DNA from: a virus
Virus record (IMG/VR): IMGVR_UViG_3300024327_000007
Coordinates: 1-57,964 of that record
Length of the DNA: 57,964 bases
Reading direction: 5' to 3' (one strand)
Part shown: positions 7,458-16,499 of the stretch, in pieces
How positions within the stretch are numbered: the stretch's first letter is position 1
Layout of the letters: each line of letters begins with the position of its first letter
Notes under the pieces: model-generated
Told to the model about the DNA's origin: nothing
Databases searched by the model: none
Seen by the model: only the letters and a program-made list of their open reading frames with translations
Translations under genes and position numbers: made by a program

Positions 7458-8789
7458 ATGGCATTTAAAATGACCGACGGAACGCGCTTAGAGCTTCCTA
7501 ACAATAAAAAGGCTGCTGCACGTTATGTAGCAGATATGATTTCTAACAGAGGCGCTCTTCCTGATACGGAAGAGACGGTAACTTGGAACGAGTTTGTTAA
7601 TGTAATCTCTCCTAAGAACCGTGACGCAATTTCATCTTCTGAAATCGCACCTCTCCTTCAACAATCTATGGAGATTCTCATTCGTGAGCCCGTAGAGCCT
7701 CGTATGGTTATCACTCCACTATTTAGTCGTGTACAAGCAAAAGGTTTGAATACTCAAATTCTTACTGGAGCTATGGGTGCAGTTTATGCTTCCGACGTAC
7801 AGGAGTCAGGCACCTATCCTGAGGTTAACTTCCAAATGGGTGGCGCTGTTTCAACAGCTTACATCGGCAAGAGTGGTATCGCTGCTTCTTTCACCGATGA
7901 GGCACTTCGTTATAGTACTTTTGATATCATGGCTAAAAACCTTGAGCTCATGGGTAACGCAATGGTTCGCCATAAGGAGCAAAAAGCTGTCGCTTTCCTT
8001 AAGCAACTTGGAACCGCACTCTTTGATAACCTTCAACCTTCTAGTTCACTTTACGGTGTATGTAGTGGCCGTGGGGTAACTGGCGCAGCATTGAAGGCAA
8101 ACGGCTCTATGACTATGGAGAACCTGATGCGCGGTATGGCTCATATGGCAGAGGAAGGCTTCAGCCCTGACACTCTACTTATGCATCCATTATTTTACTA
8201 CACCTTCTTGCAGGATCCTGTCCTCAAGACCATGATGCTTGCACATGGTGGAGGCTCTATCTTCAATATGTACACTGGTGATCCAGGAAGTCAAGATCCT
8301 TGGAGCAACGGCGCACTAGGTGGTCGTGGACCTTCTCGTGGTGTTCGTACTGTGAATCCTCGTGGAATTGGTACTTCAGGTGTTGGAACTGGTGGCGCTG
8401 CTACTTCCGTTGAAGGAAGAAGCCAGAACGCTACCTCTGCTCCAAAAATACCTTCGTACTTCCCATTTGGATTCCAGATCATTGTTTCACCTCTTTGTCC
8501 TTATGATCCTGAGAGTGAGACTGGTGACATCTTCCTTCTTTCAAGTGGTAATGTTGGTTTCCATCTTGTTGATGAAGAGGCTACTACTGTCGAGTGGCGC
8601 GATGAAGGTACTGAGACTGTCAAGGTTAAGATCCGTGAGCGTTACGGCTTTGCTGTCGCACATGAGGGTCAAGGCGTTGGCGTTTTCAAGAACGTTAAGC
8701 GTGTTGCAAACGAATATGACGGTGCAGTGAATGCTGCTGTTGGTGATCTTACTGACATAACAGAAGCAGACGTAAAGGCTAATCTCTAA
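7458..8789 (+). CDS. Major capsid protein (probable HK97 fold)
   Basis: A 443-residue protein immediately downstream of protease/scaffold and followed by a terminator. After a polar N-terminal arm it contains REPVEPRMVITPLFSRVQ, then a helical stretch (DEALRYSTFDIMAKNLELMG, near residues 148-167) like the long spine helix of HK97-type capsid proteins. Residues about 275-325 form a Gly/Ser/Arg-rich flexible loop. Codon use stands out: arginine is almost always CGT or CGC, while neighbouring genes favour AGA/AGG, as expected for the most abundant virion protein. The N-terminal segment may be removed by the upstream protease. It assembles the icosahedral shell. Confidence 0.85.
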   Translation: MAFKMTDGTRLELPNNKKAAARYVADMISNRGALPDTEETVTWNEFVNVISPKNRDAISSSEIAPLLQQSMEILIREPVEPRMVITPLFSRVQAKGLNTQILTGAMGAVYASDVQESGTYPEVNFQMGGAVSTAYIGKSGIAASFTDEALRYSTFDIMAKNLELMGNAMVRHKEQKAVAFLKQLGTALFDNLQPSSSLYGVCSGRGVTGAALKANGSMTMENLMRGMAHMAEEGFSPDTLLMHPLFYYTFLQDPVLKTMMLAHGGGSIFNMYTGDPGSQDPWSNGALGGRGPSRGVRTVNPRGIGTSGVGTGGAATSVEGRSQNATSAPKIPSYFPFGFQIIVSPLCPYDPESETGDIFLLSSGNVGFHLVDEEATTVEWRDEGTETVKVKIRERYGFAVAHEGQGVGVFKNVKRVANEYDGAVNAAVGDLTDITEADVKANL

Positions 8790-8826
8790 GAGATAGTTCA
8801 TTAACGTAAAAAGCACTTGTAACGAG

Positions 8827-8857
8827 AGGGGGAGTAGACGTAAGTCTTCCCCCTTTT
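8827..8857 (+). terminator. Rho-independent terminator after capsid gene
   Basis: AGGGGGA pairs with TTCCCCCT (8827-8833 with 8847-8854), with an inner GAC-GTAA-GTC hairpin, followed by a TTTT run. It lies 37 bases after the capsid stop and is the only hairpin in the window with both a strong GC stem and a T run in an intergenic position. Confidence 0.8.
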
Positions 8858-8899
8858 GTCGTTGTGGGGGACGAATTTTTAGAATTAAAGGCCATTATT

Positions 8900-8956
8900 A
8901 TGGAAAGCTTTAATTTAGAACATAAAGAAGAGTATAATTTAAAGCTAGAACGATAA
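8900..8956 (+). CDS. Possible 18-aa micro-ORF
   Basis: ATG at 8900 opens an 18-codon frame ending TAA at 8954-8956, with AAAGG about eight bases upstream. It encodes a charged Glu/Lys-rich peptide. It lies in the only sizeable intergenic gap, between terminator and neck genes. It is too short to judge by composition and may be chance or a leader peptide. Confidence 0.15.
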   Translation: MESFNLEHKEEYNLKLER

Positions 8957-8987
8957 GGTGGCTGAATGCAGACAAGTTACCTATAAT
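8933..8987 (+). promoter_or_regulatory. Candidate promoter(s) for neck/tail unit
   Basis: Two perfect TATAAT hexamers (8933-8938 and 8982-8987) lie between the capsid terminator and the first neck gene. Neither has a convincing TTGACA-type box 16-18 bases upstream, so a phage-modified polymerase or activator would be needed. The second reads TATAATAA, close to a T4-like late box. Position after a terminator makes a new start here likely; the exact site is uncertain. Confidence 0.4.
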
Positions 8988-9015
8988 AAACTCAGTCTTT
9001 AAAAGGAGCCCCCCA

Positions 9016-10209
9016 ATGGCGATAGTATTGAAAGCAGATGAAAGCTACCCGACGAACTCTGAAGCAGAATTTCCTATTGGACAGGAAATAGTTTTAGTAT
9101 TCGACAGGGCAATAGATTTAAAAACTGCAAAAGAGAGTGTGATTATATATGGTCCTGATTCCGATGTAACTTCTGGGCCAGATAACGGCTTGTGGTTAAA
9201 TCAGTCTGATGGAACTAACCCGTTCTTTCTGACCTCTCCGATGTTCAAAGGTTATGTCAGTTGTGAGTATTCGACATACTTAGTTAACAACCTTGCGGAA
9301 TTAAAAGTAGAGGATGACCAAGAGATTTACGAAAAGAGTGTTGGAGCAAAATACTCCGTTCTGGTCATAACGCCAAAACAGCCTCTTAGAATTAATACAG
9401 AATATAATTTATTTATTTGCGGAGAGAGTTTAAATAACATTGCGAACATCCCTGCAGAGATACAAGCATACAGTCAAAGCAATTGTGTCTCAGAGAGAAC
9501 AGTTTACGACGCTTATACGCTGGTTGGTGGAGTTAAAACAGGAGATGCGAGAATAAAGTCTTCTGGTAGCTTTGAGCCAAAAAACAATGAAGTTACAGCT
9601 TCATTGAATTTAAAAATCGTGGAAGCAGGCAGTGGTTCAGCGGCCAAATTTAAATGGTGGTTTGACGACGAGGCAGAACCACAACCAGCTTCCAGTAATT
9701 ACAATTCACGCTTAAGCAGGTGCGTTCAAAGATGGCGGATAACTGATCGTGGTATATTAATAAAATTCACTGGGGGCGAATATTTATTAAACGAGGCCTT
9801 CATCGTGGAAGCAAATAAAGAGGATTTGCTGAGTGTCTCAAATTTAGTAACGTTCAGTACTGGGACAGAATCTATTTTTGTCTATCCTGAGTATACGTCA
9901 ACAAGCCCTATTGCTCCAGATGGCTTACTGATACCCAACCAGCAGAATGAAGCAGTGGGGGCGTATCTAGAGTTAGCTTCAATGCAGCCTTCGACTGGGG
10001 ACATTAATGTGGATTTGAATTTAAATAAAATAGTTTTAACATTTAACAATAATATTGATGCAGCTACAGCTACTCAAGAAAATATAAAGATTGAGTCTCA
10101 GTCCGTAAGCGGAATTTTTGACGGCCCAAAGTCTACTAGATCTGGCAGGCCAGAAAAAATATATAAAATAATATCAGTTTCTGACAATAAAATTACTTTA
10201 GAATTTTAG
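9016..10209 (+). CDS. Ig-like neck/head-tail structural protein (SbsA-type)
   Basis: This 397-residue protein starts behind AAAAGGAGC. Residues about 7-130 resemble an SbsA-type bacterial Ig-like domain (IGQEIVLVFDRAIDLKTA at the start, then LRINTEYNLFICGESLNN). A second copy begins near residue 318 (NVDLNLNKIVLTFNNNIDAA) but stops after NKITLEF, roughly half a domain. The missing half seems to lie inside the next gene, which is in the same frame beyond a single TAG. Such domains are common in large phage virion proteins. As the first gene after the capsid terminator, it most likely belongs to the neck/connector complex. Confidence 0.6.
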   Translation: MAIVLKADESYPTNSEAEFPIGQEIVLVFDRAIDLKTAKESVIIYGPDSDVTSGPDNGLWLNQSDGTNPFFLTSPMFKGYVSCEYSTYLVNNLAELKVEDDQEIYEKSVGAKYSVLVITPKQPLRINTEYNLFICGESLNNIANIPAEIQAYSQSNCVSERTVYDAYTLVGGVKTGDARIKSSGSFEPKNNEVTASLNLKIVEAGSGSAAKFKWWFDDEAEPQPASSNYNSRLSRCVQRWRITDRGILIKFTGGEYLLNEAFIVEANKEDLLSVSNLVTFSTGTESIFVYPEYTSTSPIAPDGLLIPNQQNEAVGAYLELASMQPSTGDINVDLNLNKIVLTFNNNIDAATATQENIKIESQSVSGIFDGPKSTRSGRPEKIYKIISVSDNKITLEF

Positions 10210-10218
10210 GAGAATCCC

Positions 10219-11274
10219 ATGAGTTGTTCAAATACTAGTAATGATGATTGTGGCACTCCAATTAAAGTCCCAGTTAAGAAAGTCTTGATAAAGTGTAATA
10301 GAAGCACGATCCAAATTAATGAAGCAGTTAAATTAAAAATGCTTTTTACTGATTTGAATGGGGCACCTGTAGATCCTGTTGGAGCTACAGTTACGCTAAC
10401 AGACCCTAGCGGAAATATTATTGATCCCGGATTGCAAGTTACCAAGATTGATACTGGCTATTGGTACTTTGATTACACCCCCACAGTAAGTGGGGTTTGG
10501 AAAGATTCCTGGACCGTTTCTCTGCTTGGAGAAAACGTCACCTTTGAGGGTGGGTTTGAAGTAACTAGCGGAGGCCTGATAGCCCAACCAAAATGCGGGT
10601 TGGATTTTAATAGTTTGGTATTCATAACTTTAGAGGGGTTGAAAGATACCGAAGGAAATTCCTTAGCTAAAACCTTAGAGTTATTTTTTACTACTGAGTA
10701 CAACCCATTTTATGCTTCTGTTGAGATGCTCAAAATGGAGCTGGGTGCTTGGGTCGCTAATGTTACTGACGATACGATTGCGCTATCAATACATTGGTCC
10801 TCGTTGGAAGCAGACAATATCACTGGGGTCAGGCCAACTTCAGAACGATATTATTTCGCTAGAACTAGATTCGTAATGTACGATGCTGGATTAAGATTAC
10901 TTTCGATGCCAATCGGTACATATGGGAACGATGGTAAAAAGAAGCAATTAGGTGACTTATTAATTGAAAATAAAGATTCGCTAGATTTTGACTTAGCCGA
11001 TCTTATTAAAGAGTTGAAAGCAGAGCGGGACGAATGGTGGCGTGTAGTAAATGCTGGTGGCTGCATTGTCAACGGGCAAGGACTCGGGCCACAGCACGCT
11101 GAAAAAGGTAGGTCAAGAAAAGGATATAAGAACTCCAGGGAGTGGCATGACCCCTGGGTCGAAGGTTATGTTCAGCCTACACAGAATTCAAAGTATAGAG
11201 TTCCTGGAGGTACTAAGTACAAGCATGGATTCACCCCCTTTAGGGGGTTGGATTACAGACATAAGAAAGGGTAA
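10219..11274 (+). CDS. Neck/connector protein with Ig-like module
   Basis: The 351-residue protein has an N-terminal Ig-like module (about residues 15-115, with DTGYWYFDYTPTVSGVW). Next is a stretch resembling the second half of an SbsA Ig domain (FITLEGLKDTEGNSLAKTLE, about 134-153). After FFTTEYNPFYASVEMLKMELG comes a mainly helical region (160-275) and a basic, Gly/His/Tyr-rich tail ending DYRHKKG. The motif after the Ig part resembles head-tail connector proteins of large phages, as far as I can judge by eye. AGGAG overlaps the previous gene's stop and sets the ATG at 10219. The frame is shared with the upstream gene. Confidence 0.55.
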   Translation: MSCSNTSNDDCGTPIKVPVKKVLIKCNRSTIQINEAVKLKMLFTDLNGAPVDPVGATVTLTDPSGNIIDPGLQVTKIDTGYWYFDYTPTVSGVWKDSWTVSLLGENVTFEGGFEVTSGGLIAQPKCGLDFNSLVFITLEGLKDTEGNSLAKTLELFFTTEYNPFYASVEMLKMELGAWVANVTDDTIALSIHWSSLEADNITGVRPTSERYYFARTRFVMYDAGLRLLSMPIGTYGNDGKKKQLGDLLIENKDSLDFDLADLIKELKAERDEWWRVVNAGGCIVNGQGLGPQHAEKGRSRKGYKNSREWHDPWVEGYVQPTQNSKYRVPGGTKYKHGFTPFRGLDYRHKKG

Positions 11275-11277
11275 ATT

Positions 11278-11829
11278 ATGTCTATTAGAAGTTTTAATAA
11301 AACTAGCTCCTGCGAGATAGACTTACGAAAAGAATTTGATGATATTGTCTTTGGTATTGGAGGATGCAAGCCTCATAACCATTTGGTGCTATTGCGTAAA
11401 GCAAGAAAATCTGATGATGGTGCTTTGATCAAATGTGCCTGCGTATCAAAATTAAGTGACGAGCCCGACTCAGAAAGTCGATGTAAATATTGTTTAGGTG
11501 AAAAGTACATTTGGGATGAAGAGTTTAGTCGATGTTATTCAGCGATGGTTGGGGCTGATGGAGGTAAGGGAAATCGTATCAAAAGGGTGTATCCAGGAGA
11601 AATTCGAACTGATTACAAAATCTTTTATTTAAGATATGACGAAAAAATCTCTTATAGAGATAAAATAATTGAGTTGTCTCTTGATATTGAAGGAAACGTG
11701 TTAGTACCATACAAAAGAGAAACAATTTACAAACCAGAAACTATTCAAAAATACCGTGCAGATAATGGAAGAGTCGAATACATCGCAGTATACTGCAGAG
11801 AAGACAATTCCATAAGAGAGAATATCTAA
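11278..11829 (+). CDS. Cys-rich neck/head completion protein
   Basis: A 183-residue protein with C-x-C...C-x2-C (Cys53, Cys55, Cys69, Cys72), a zinc-ribbon-like pattern embedded in charged sequence, then GEKYIWDEE. The rest is predicted beta-rich and hydrophilic, with no membrane segment. Similar small Cys4 proteins occur in the neck clusters of large myophages, where they are taken as head-closure or adaptor proteins. It begins three bases after the previous gene and its TAA overlaps the ATG of the next (TAATG), so translation of the three neck genes is probably coupled. The exact place in the neck is inference. Confidence 0.5.
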   Translation: MSIRSFNKTSSCEIDLRKEFDDIVFGIGGCKPHNHLVLLRKARKSDDGALIKCACVSKLSDEPDSESRCKYCLGEKYIWDEEFSRCYSAMVGADGGKGNRIKRVYPGEIRTDYKIFYLRYDEKISYRDKIIELSLDIEGNVLVPYKRETIYKPETIQKYRADNGRVEYIAVYCREDNSIRENI

Positions 11830-12560
11830 TGGCTCGAAATAATGACCAAATACTCATCAATGTCGTGGATAGTGCTGGCCGCATTTCTACTGAGATGCTT
11901 GCGCCTGAAGAGTTTGTCATTACAAATCCCTATAATATAAATTTGGATAGAGTGTTTATGGTGAATACAGCGCCATTAACATTAGATATATTTTTTGATA
12001 TCGCTCAAAAGCTATTAGCAGACTCTCAAGAAAGAGAAGGTGTTAAAGCTAGCAGGTTGGTAAAACTAGTGGAAGAGTACCCCCCAGAGTCGATGGATAA
12101 TTACGGTGACGAAGTAATAACTTTCAAGCTAGTTGAAAGGAAGCCTGGGCTGATGAATACCAAAGGCACTGACAGGCCGCACAGAAAAGCAACATACTCT
12201 CATCAAGAGGCTCGCCCGAACATGCCAAACAAGATAATTACAGTAGAATCTAGACCTGTAGATCATGTAATTGAATTTAACTGCTGGGCAACATCTAATA
12301 AGATAGCAAACAAAAGAGCCATTTGGCTCGAAAAGCTTTTTATAAATTCAGCATTTGTTTTTGAATTAAAAGGTGCAGAACGATTTTTCTGGAAAGAAAG
12401 ACTATCCGACAACTATATGAGCATTAATGGGCAGAGAGTTTTCTCTAGGCCAATTAGGTTCTTCTTAAGGTTCAGAGAATTTGATGCAAAAGCTTATTCA
12501 ATCATCAGACAAGTACTTATTGATTTAAAAATCCTACCTAAAAACACACATAACCCATAG
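11829..12560 (+). CDS. Probable tail terminator/completion protein
   Basis: This 243-residue protein lies directly before the sheath gene, the usual place of the tail terminator that caps tube and sheath and joins the tail to the neck. The sequence has beta-type segments around a central region (ESRPVDHVIEFNCWATSNK, about 139-157) and ends with a helical part containing two arginine-rich strands (FSRPIRFFLRFREFD). No catalytic motif or membrane helix is visible. It overlaps the preceding stop by one base. The call is based on position and size, so moderate certainty only. Confidence 0.45.
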   Translation: MARNNDQILINVVDSAGRISTEMLAPEEFVITNPYNINLDRVFMVNTAPLTLDIFFDIAQKLLADSQEREGVKASRLVKLVEEYPPESMDNYGDEVITFKLVERKPGLMNTKGTDRPHRKATYSHQEARPNMPNKIITVESRPVDHVIEFNCWATSNKIANKRAIWLEKLFINSAFVFELKGAERFFWKERLSDNYMSINGQRVFSRPIRFFLRFREFDAKAYSIIRQVLIDLKILPKNTHNP

Positions 12561-12568
12561 GAGTTATT

Positions 12569-15496
12569 ATGTCGTACCAGAATTTAAAGTATACAAACAT
12601 TGCAGGTGAGATTACAGCCACCTACAATGATAACAACATGAGACGTAACGAAAGTGTTGCTGCTCCTGCTGGTCCTGGGCTGTTAATGACGGCCACTGGC
12701 AAACAAGGCCTAGAGAACCAGCCATTTCGAACAAGCGCTAGCCTTGCTTCAGTCCAAAGGTTTGCTCAAGAGTTTGGTTCTGATTCAGACGTAACCAGAA
12801 TGATCGCAGCAGCGCAACAAGTTGCAAACGAAACAGTCCCTGTAAGTATTATGCGTATTGGTGCAAAGCCTTTTCATTTCGCTATAGAGAAGGCAACCAA
12901 CGGACTGCATGAAAAGGAGGCTTGGCTCACCATAACTCCTTATGCAACGAGGGAGGAGGACAGTGCCGCTGAGCTTCAGAGTACAGTTAATCAACTTTCA
13001 GTTCTGCTTCAACCATTCCGTGAGGGATCTTTGATTCGACAAAGAGTTGTAATTTACAATAACGAAACTGCTCGTCCCGTATATGACAGTGAAGGGATCA
13101 TTGCTGATCAGATTGCAGAGTCACTTTTTGATGTCGATATTAACATTCCTGCAGGAATGTTCTTGTGGACTCCTAACAGCTTTGATTCGTCAGCTTTGAG
13201 CACTGTAACTTTAGAAAACATCTACGATCTTGCAGACATTAGAAGCGCGTATAGAACAGCCACTTCCCTCCGGTTAAGTGGCGACAGTGCAACAGGTGGA
13301 GCTATTATTGCTGACGGCTGGAAAACAGAAATCAAAATTGTCGATGAATTTGATTTAACTGATCAAACATTATCAGAATATAATGTGGCAAACGTTGGAA
13401 GCGAGATCTCTTTCCATTCTACTACAGGTAGCGCTGGCGATTTCATTTCTAGTTGTGAGAGATATGCAGCCAATGAAGTGGCGTACGAAGAGTTAGAATT
13501 TGAAAATATCTCATTCTTGCACTGTGACAGGTGCTATGCGGATGCTCAACCAGTAGAAATCGACGCCGGGATGGATTTTAAAAAGCAGCTATCTTGGCAG
13601 AAACATAATCTTGGATATATGTGGAAATACGTCTTTAATGGTCGTCCAAACATCTTCATGTCCGCTCGTAAAAACCCCTTTGATAACAGCAATGTGCGCA
13701 ACGATTACACCTATGATGGTATTCAATATGAGCTAGACGCAACTCAAGAGCTTCTTGGTGACGCATTAAATTTGGTTGAATTCCATTTACATCCTGGAGC
13801 TCCAGGTACCCCTACTGAAGTGGAGTCATTCTTCACTAGCAAAGGCCTGGTCGAGTGTCATGTTGATTTTGATGCTGACATGCCTGCTGAAGTTGATGCA
13901 AAAGGCCGCAATGAAGCTGAATTCGAAGCACTAGGCGCTTTTGCAGGAAGTGGCGTAGATGCTATTGGATTTACCCAAGCTCAATACGATACTTTAAAAG
14001 CTGACGCTTTTGGCGTATTTAGTGACAATAATGAAAACGCAGGTGCAGGTGACGGTTTTGATGACCGCACTTTTTTAAATGAACAAGACCATATTGCTTA
14101 TATTGGTGCTGCATGGATTGAAGTAAATGCTGAAGGTCAAAGCTCTGCAGAGTATGATGCTTATAAAGCTGCTAGTCACCAAGCAGTAATTGAAGTACAG
14201 ACACCATTTGCTAAATTAACATTTGGTACACAAAAGTTTGATTCTGGTGATGATGAGTATGTATTGCGATTGCGTCCATCGTTGACTAATGGAAGTGCCC
14301 AACTTAGCACTTTCTTGTTAAATTCAGAACTGAGTAGTTCTAGAGAATTTCCTCTAGACCCCTTCTTTATGAATCATTTTGAGCTTACAGGAAATCTAAT
14401 TCCTGAAGCAGCGATGAGTAGACTGTTTACTTTTACAGATCCAGTCTATGCTGCTGATGGAACTGTAGAAACGGTTAGTGGCATCTCTCTGATTGCTGCT
14501 AATGTAGAGGTGAGAGAGATCTCCTTCTTGCATCAAGCTGCTAGTGCAGCGTATCTCGCTTCAACCAACTACTCTCAGACTGTTGCGATTGTACCGACGA
14601 CTGCTCCTTCGAGGAGTCGAAATGGAGTCTCTGCTTGGGCGGGAAACCCTGCAGAGTATCAGATCCAAACTAATGGAGATGTAATTGTAACTGCAAACGG
14701 CACAGGTGTCCTAGGTACTAAGTTGCTTGCTGGCTCAACCACTTATCGTGGTGGGGCTGCGTTTGGTGGAGTTATCTTAACTAATGGAGCTTTACTGCCA
14801 AATGAAACGCCTTACGGTATCGACGACACAGACGAGGCGCTTGATGCGATGGGTAACCCCATTGACTTAGGCAAGCATGCGGTTGTTGTTGGGGCTTATG
14901 GATTGCTTAACGATCCGAAGTTTTCGTTCCCTGCGAATAACAAGAAGATTCGAATGCAAAATCAAAATGCATATCTTGGCAGCGCTGCTCCAATGATTGC
15001 TGGTATACTTGCAATTCAAGAGCCTGGAACTGAGCCAATTGGACCAATTCGTGGAAGACTGCAGGGCTTCAATGCACAGCAGCGAACTCCAAGAGCGATA
15101 CTGAACAACCTTGCAGCTTTGCGCATTTGTATGATTGACCAAACTGGCGTCATCTCTTCTATATACACAGCAGCACTTAGAACTTCTGATTATACTAAAA
15201 TATCATCGATACTCGCTGCTAATGGTATACTTAGTCGACTTCGACAAGAATGCTTAAGCGTTATTGGCAGTGCCTACACTGATGCTGAGATTGGAAGCCT
15301 TGCGCAAAGACTTGATGGCGTCTCTAAGGGTCTGGTTCAACGTGGCTACGCTCAGCAGCTTGCTGTTCAGCTTAGAGGGTCTCGTTTGGATCGCATTAAT
15401 GGTATCATTAGAATGTCTGTAAGATTTATTCCACCATTGTCTATTGAAGCTGTTGAAATCGACCTTACTCTTGAGCCACCTGCAAGTGGCATTTAA
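12569..15496 (+). CDS. Tail sheath protein
   Basis: The 975-residue product ends with a classic sheath C-terminal domain: PRAILNNLAALRICMIDQTG, then a helical bundle around VIGSAYTDAEIGSLAQRLDG and final strands IIRMSVRFIPPLSIEAVEID, which interlock neighbouring subunits. The N-terminus (residues 25-110) has the usual start of the sheath body. At 975 residues it is longer than many sheaths; residues about 437-540 are an acidic, low-complexity-like stretch (SDNNENAGAGDGFDDR) that probably forms a surface insertion. Contraction of this polymer drives the tube through the envelope. A strong ribosome site (TAGGAG) precedes it, and the tube genes follow. Confidence 0.9.
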   Translation: MSYQNLKYTNIAGEITATYNDNNMRRNESVAAPAGPGLLMTATGKQGLENQPFRTSASLASVQRFAQEFGSDSDVTRMIAAAQQVANETVPVSIMRIGAKPFHFAIEKATNGLHEKEAWLTITPYATREEDSAAELQSTVNQLSVLLQPFREGSLIRQRVVIYNNETARPVYDSEGIIADQIAESLFDVDINIPAGMFLWTPNSFDSSALSTVTLENIYDLADIRSAYRTATSLRLSGDSATGGAIIADGWKTEIKIVDEFDLTDQTLSEYNVANVGSEISFHSTTGSAGDFISSCERYAANEVAYEELEFENISFLHCDRCYADAQPVEIDAGMDFKKQLSWQKHNLGYMWKYVFNGRPNIFMSARKNPFDNSNVRNDYTYDGIQYELDATQELLGDALNLVEFHLHPGAPGTPTEVESFFTSKGLVECHVDFDADMPAEVDAKGRNEAEFEALGAFAGSGVDAIGFTQAQYDTLKADAFGVFSDNNENAGAGDGFDDRTFLNEQDHIAYIGAAWIEVNAEGQSSAEYDAYKAASHQAVIEVQTPFAKLTFGTQKFDSGDDEYVLRLRPSLTNGSAQLSTFLLNSELSSSREFPLDPFFMNHFELTGNLIPEAAMSRLFTFTDPVYAADGTVETVSGISLIAANVEVREISFLHQAASAAYLASTNYSQTVAIVPTTAPSRSRNGVSAWAGNPAEYQIQTNGDVIVTANGTGVLGTKLLAGSTTYRGGAAFGGVILTNGALLPNETPYGIDDTDEALDAMGNPIDLGKHAVVVGAYGLLNDPKFSFPANNKKIRMQNQNAYLGSAAPMIAGILAIQEPGTEPIGPIRGRLQGFNAQQRTPRAILNNLAALRICMIDQTGVISSIYTAALRTSDYTKISSILAANGILSRLRQECLSVIGSAYTDAEIGSLAQRLDGVSKGLVQRGYAQQLAVQLRGSRLDRINGIIRMSVRFIPPLSIEAVEIDLTLEPPASGI

Positions 15497-15521
15497 TTCA
15501 AAACAATAAAGGAGATATATT

Positions 15522-16424
15522 ATGGCAACTTCATTAGATTTAAGTAGAACCTATACATCTTATTCAGGTGTAGATATTCGAGTAATAATTAATGGCCAGC
15601 AGGCTGGGAGCATGCAAGCATTGTCTTATGCTATCCAGCGTGAGAAGGCACCTATCTATGTTATGGGATCTGTTGATCCCGTATCTTATTCTCGTGGTAA
15701 GCGTGGTATTGCTGGTACGATGATTTCACTTATGATGGATGTACATATGCTTTATACACCATCATTTGCTGGAGAGCGTTATCTTGGCGACACGGATGAG
15801 ATCTTCCCAAGTTATGGTAGTGGAGATCTAAATGCTGCAAATACAACTGTAAATGCTCTTTCCCGTAAAGCGGGGCGTGGAAATGTTTTCCCAGGTTCTA
15901 ATACTAGTGCACTGAATGAGGCACATAATGAAACAGGCACTGTAGGCTTGAAAACCATTGGTGGAACTGCAGCAGGAAGAGCCTTGAAGAACCGATCAGG
16001 AGCAACCGGAACAGGTGTATCGTTCTCTGGAGGCCCAACTCAAAGATTTGATCCGCAAGAAAAATATGACCTAACTAACCTTGGTAGTAATTATAGCGTT
16101 GCAAAAGTGTTTTATGTAGATCAAATACTACCATTTGACGTAACTATTGTTGCTGCAAATGAGTATGGTCAATCGGCTCAGATGCGACTTTACGGTTGTG
16201 AAATACTCAATGAGGGTTCTGGTTTTTCTATTGATGATATCGTTATTGAGAACCAGATGACTTATGTTTGCCGAACGATTTTACCTTGGAGAAGCTTTGC
16301 ACTGAATGGCTCGGAGAAGGGTACGTCAGCTAGAGATGAGCTTTATGCCAATCAGAAGAATCCAAAAGTTAGAGGTGGGGATGACTCTCCAACCTCTAAC
16401 TTCGAATACAGTCATAATTCATAA
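15522..16424 (+). CDS. Tail tube protein
   Basis: A 300-residue protein directly after the sheath behind AAAGGAG. The N-terminal block has SGVDIRVIINGQQAG and REKAPIYVMGSVDPVSYSRG with KRGIAG; the C-terminal block has YVDQILPFDVTIVAANEYGQ and QMRLYGCEIL. These two blocks resemble tail-tube-type beta-barrel halves in large myophages, as I recall them. The middle (about residues 100-180) is Gly/Asn/Ala-rich and probably a surface loop. Both blocks recur almost unchanged in the next gene. As the shortest and best-formed member, this is the most likely main tube subunit. Confidence 0.7.
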   Translation: MATSLDLSRTYTSYSGVDIRVIINGQQAGSMQALSYAIQREKAPIYVMGSVDPVSYSRGKRGIAGTMISLMMDVHMLYTPSFAGERYLGDTDEIFPSYGSGDLNAANTTVNALSRKAGRGNVFPGSNTSALNEAHNETGTVGLKTIGGTAAGRALKNRSGATGTGVSFSGGPTQRFDPQEKYDLTNLGSNYSVAKVFYVDQILPFDVTIVAANEYGQSAQMRLYGCEILNEGSGFSIDDIVIENQMTYVCRTILPWRSFALNGSEKGTSARDELYANQKNPKVRGGDDSPTSNFEYSHNS

Positions 16425-16490
16425 TTGATATAGATAACTCCTCGCAATAAGTGCTATAGATAATATATAAAATATTTTCTCTTGCTGCGT

Positions 16491-16495
16491 GGAGG
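16491..16495 (+). promoter_or_regulatory. Ribosome site deciding start of tube paralogue
   Basis: GGAGG lies five bases before the ATG at 16500. An upstream in-frame TTG at 16482 would put this site inside the gene, so 16500 is preferred. The 75-bp gap before it also holds an AT-rich run (TATATAAAATATT, 16464-16476) that could be a weak late promoter. Confidence 0.7.
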
Positions 16496-16499
16496 TTCT

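Noticed and set aside
10207-10209. Amber codon reassignment in this phage
   Set aside because: Several other genes end in TAG at clear gene boundaries (for example 21331-21333 and 25727-25729), so TAG is a normal stop; only local readthrough remains possible.
11233-11246. CCCCC-TTTA-GGGGG hairpin near the end of the neck gene
   Set aside because: Coding sequence with no T run after it; the next gene starts 30 bases later in the same operon, so termination here is unlikely.
16482-16499. TTG start for the tube paralogue
   Set aside because: GGAGG at 16491-16495 is correctly spaced for the ATG at 16500 and would be internal if TTG were used.
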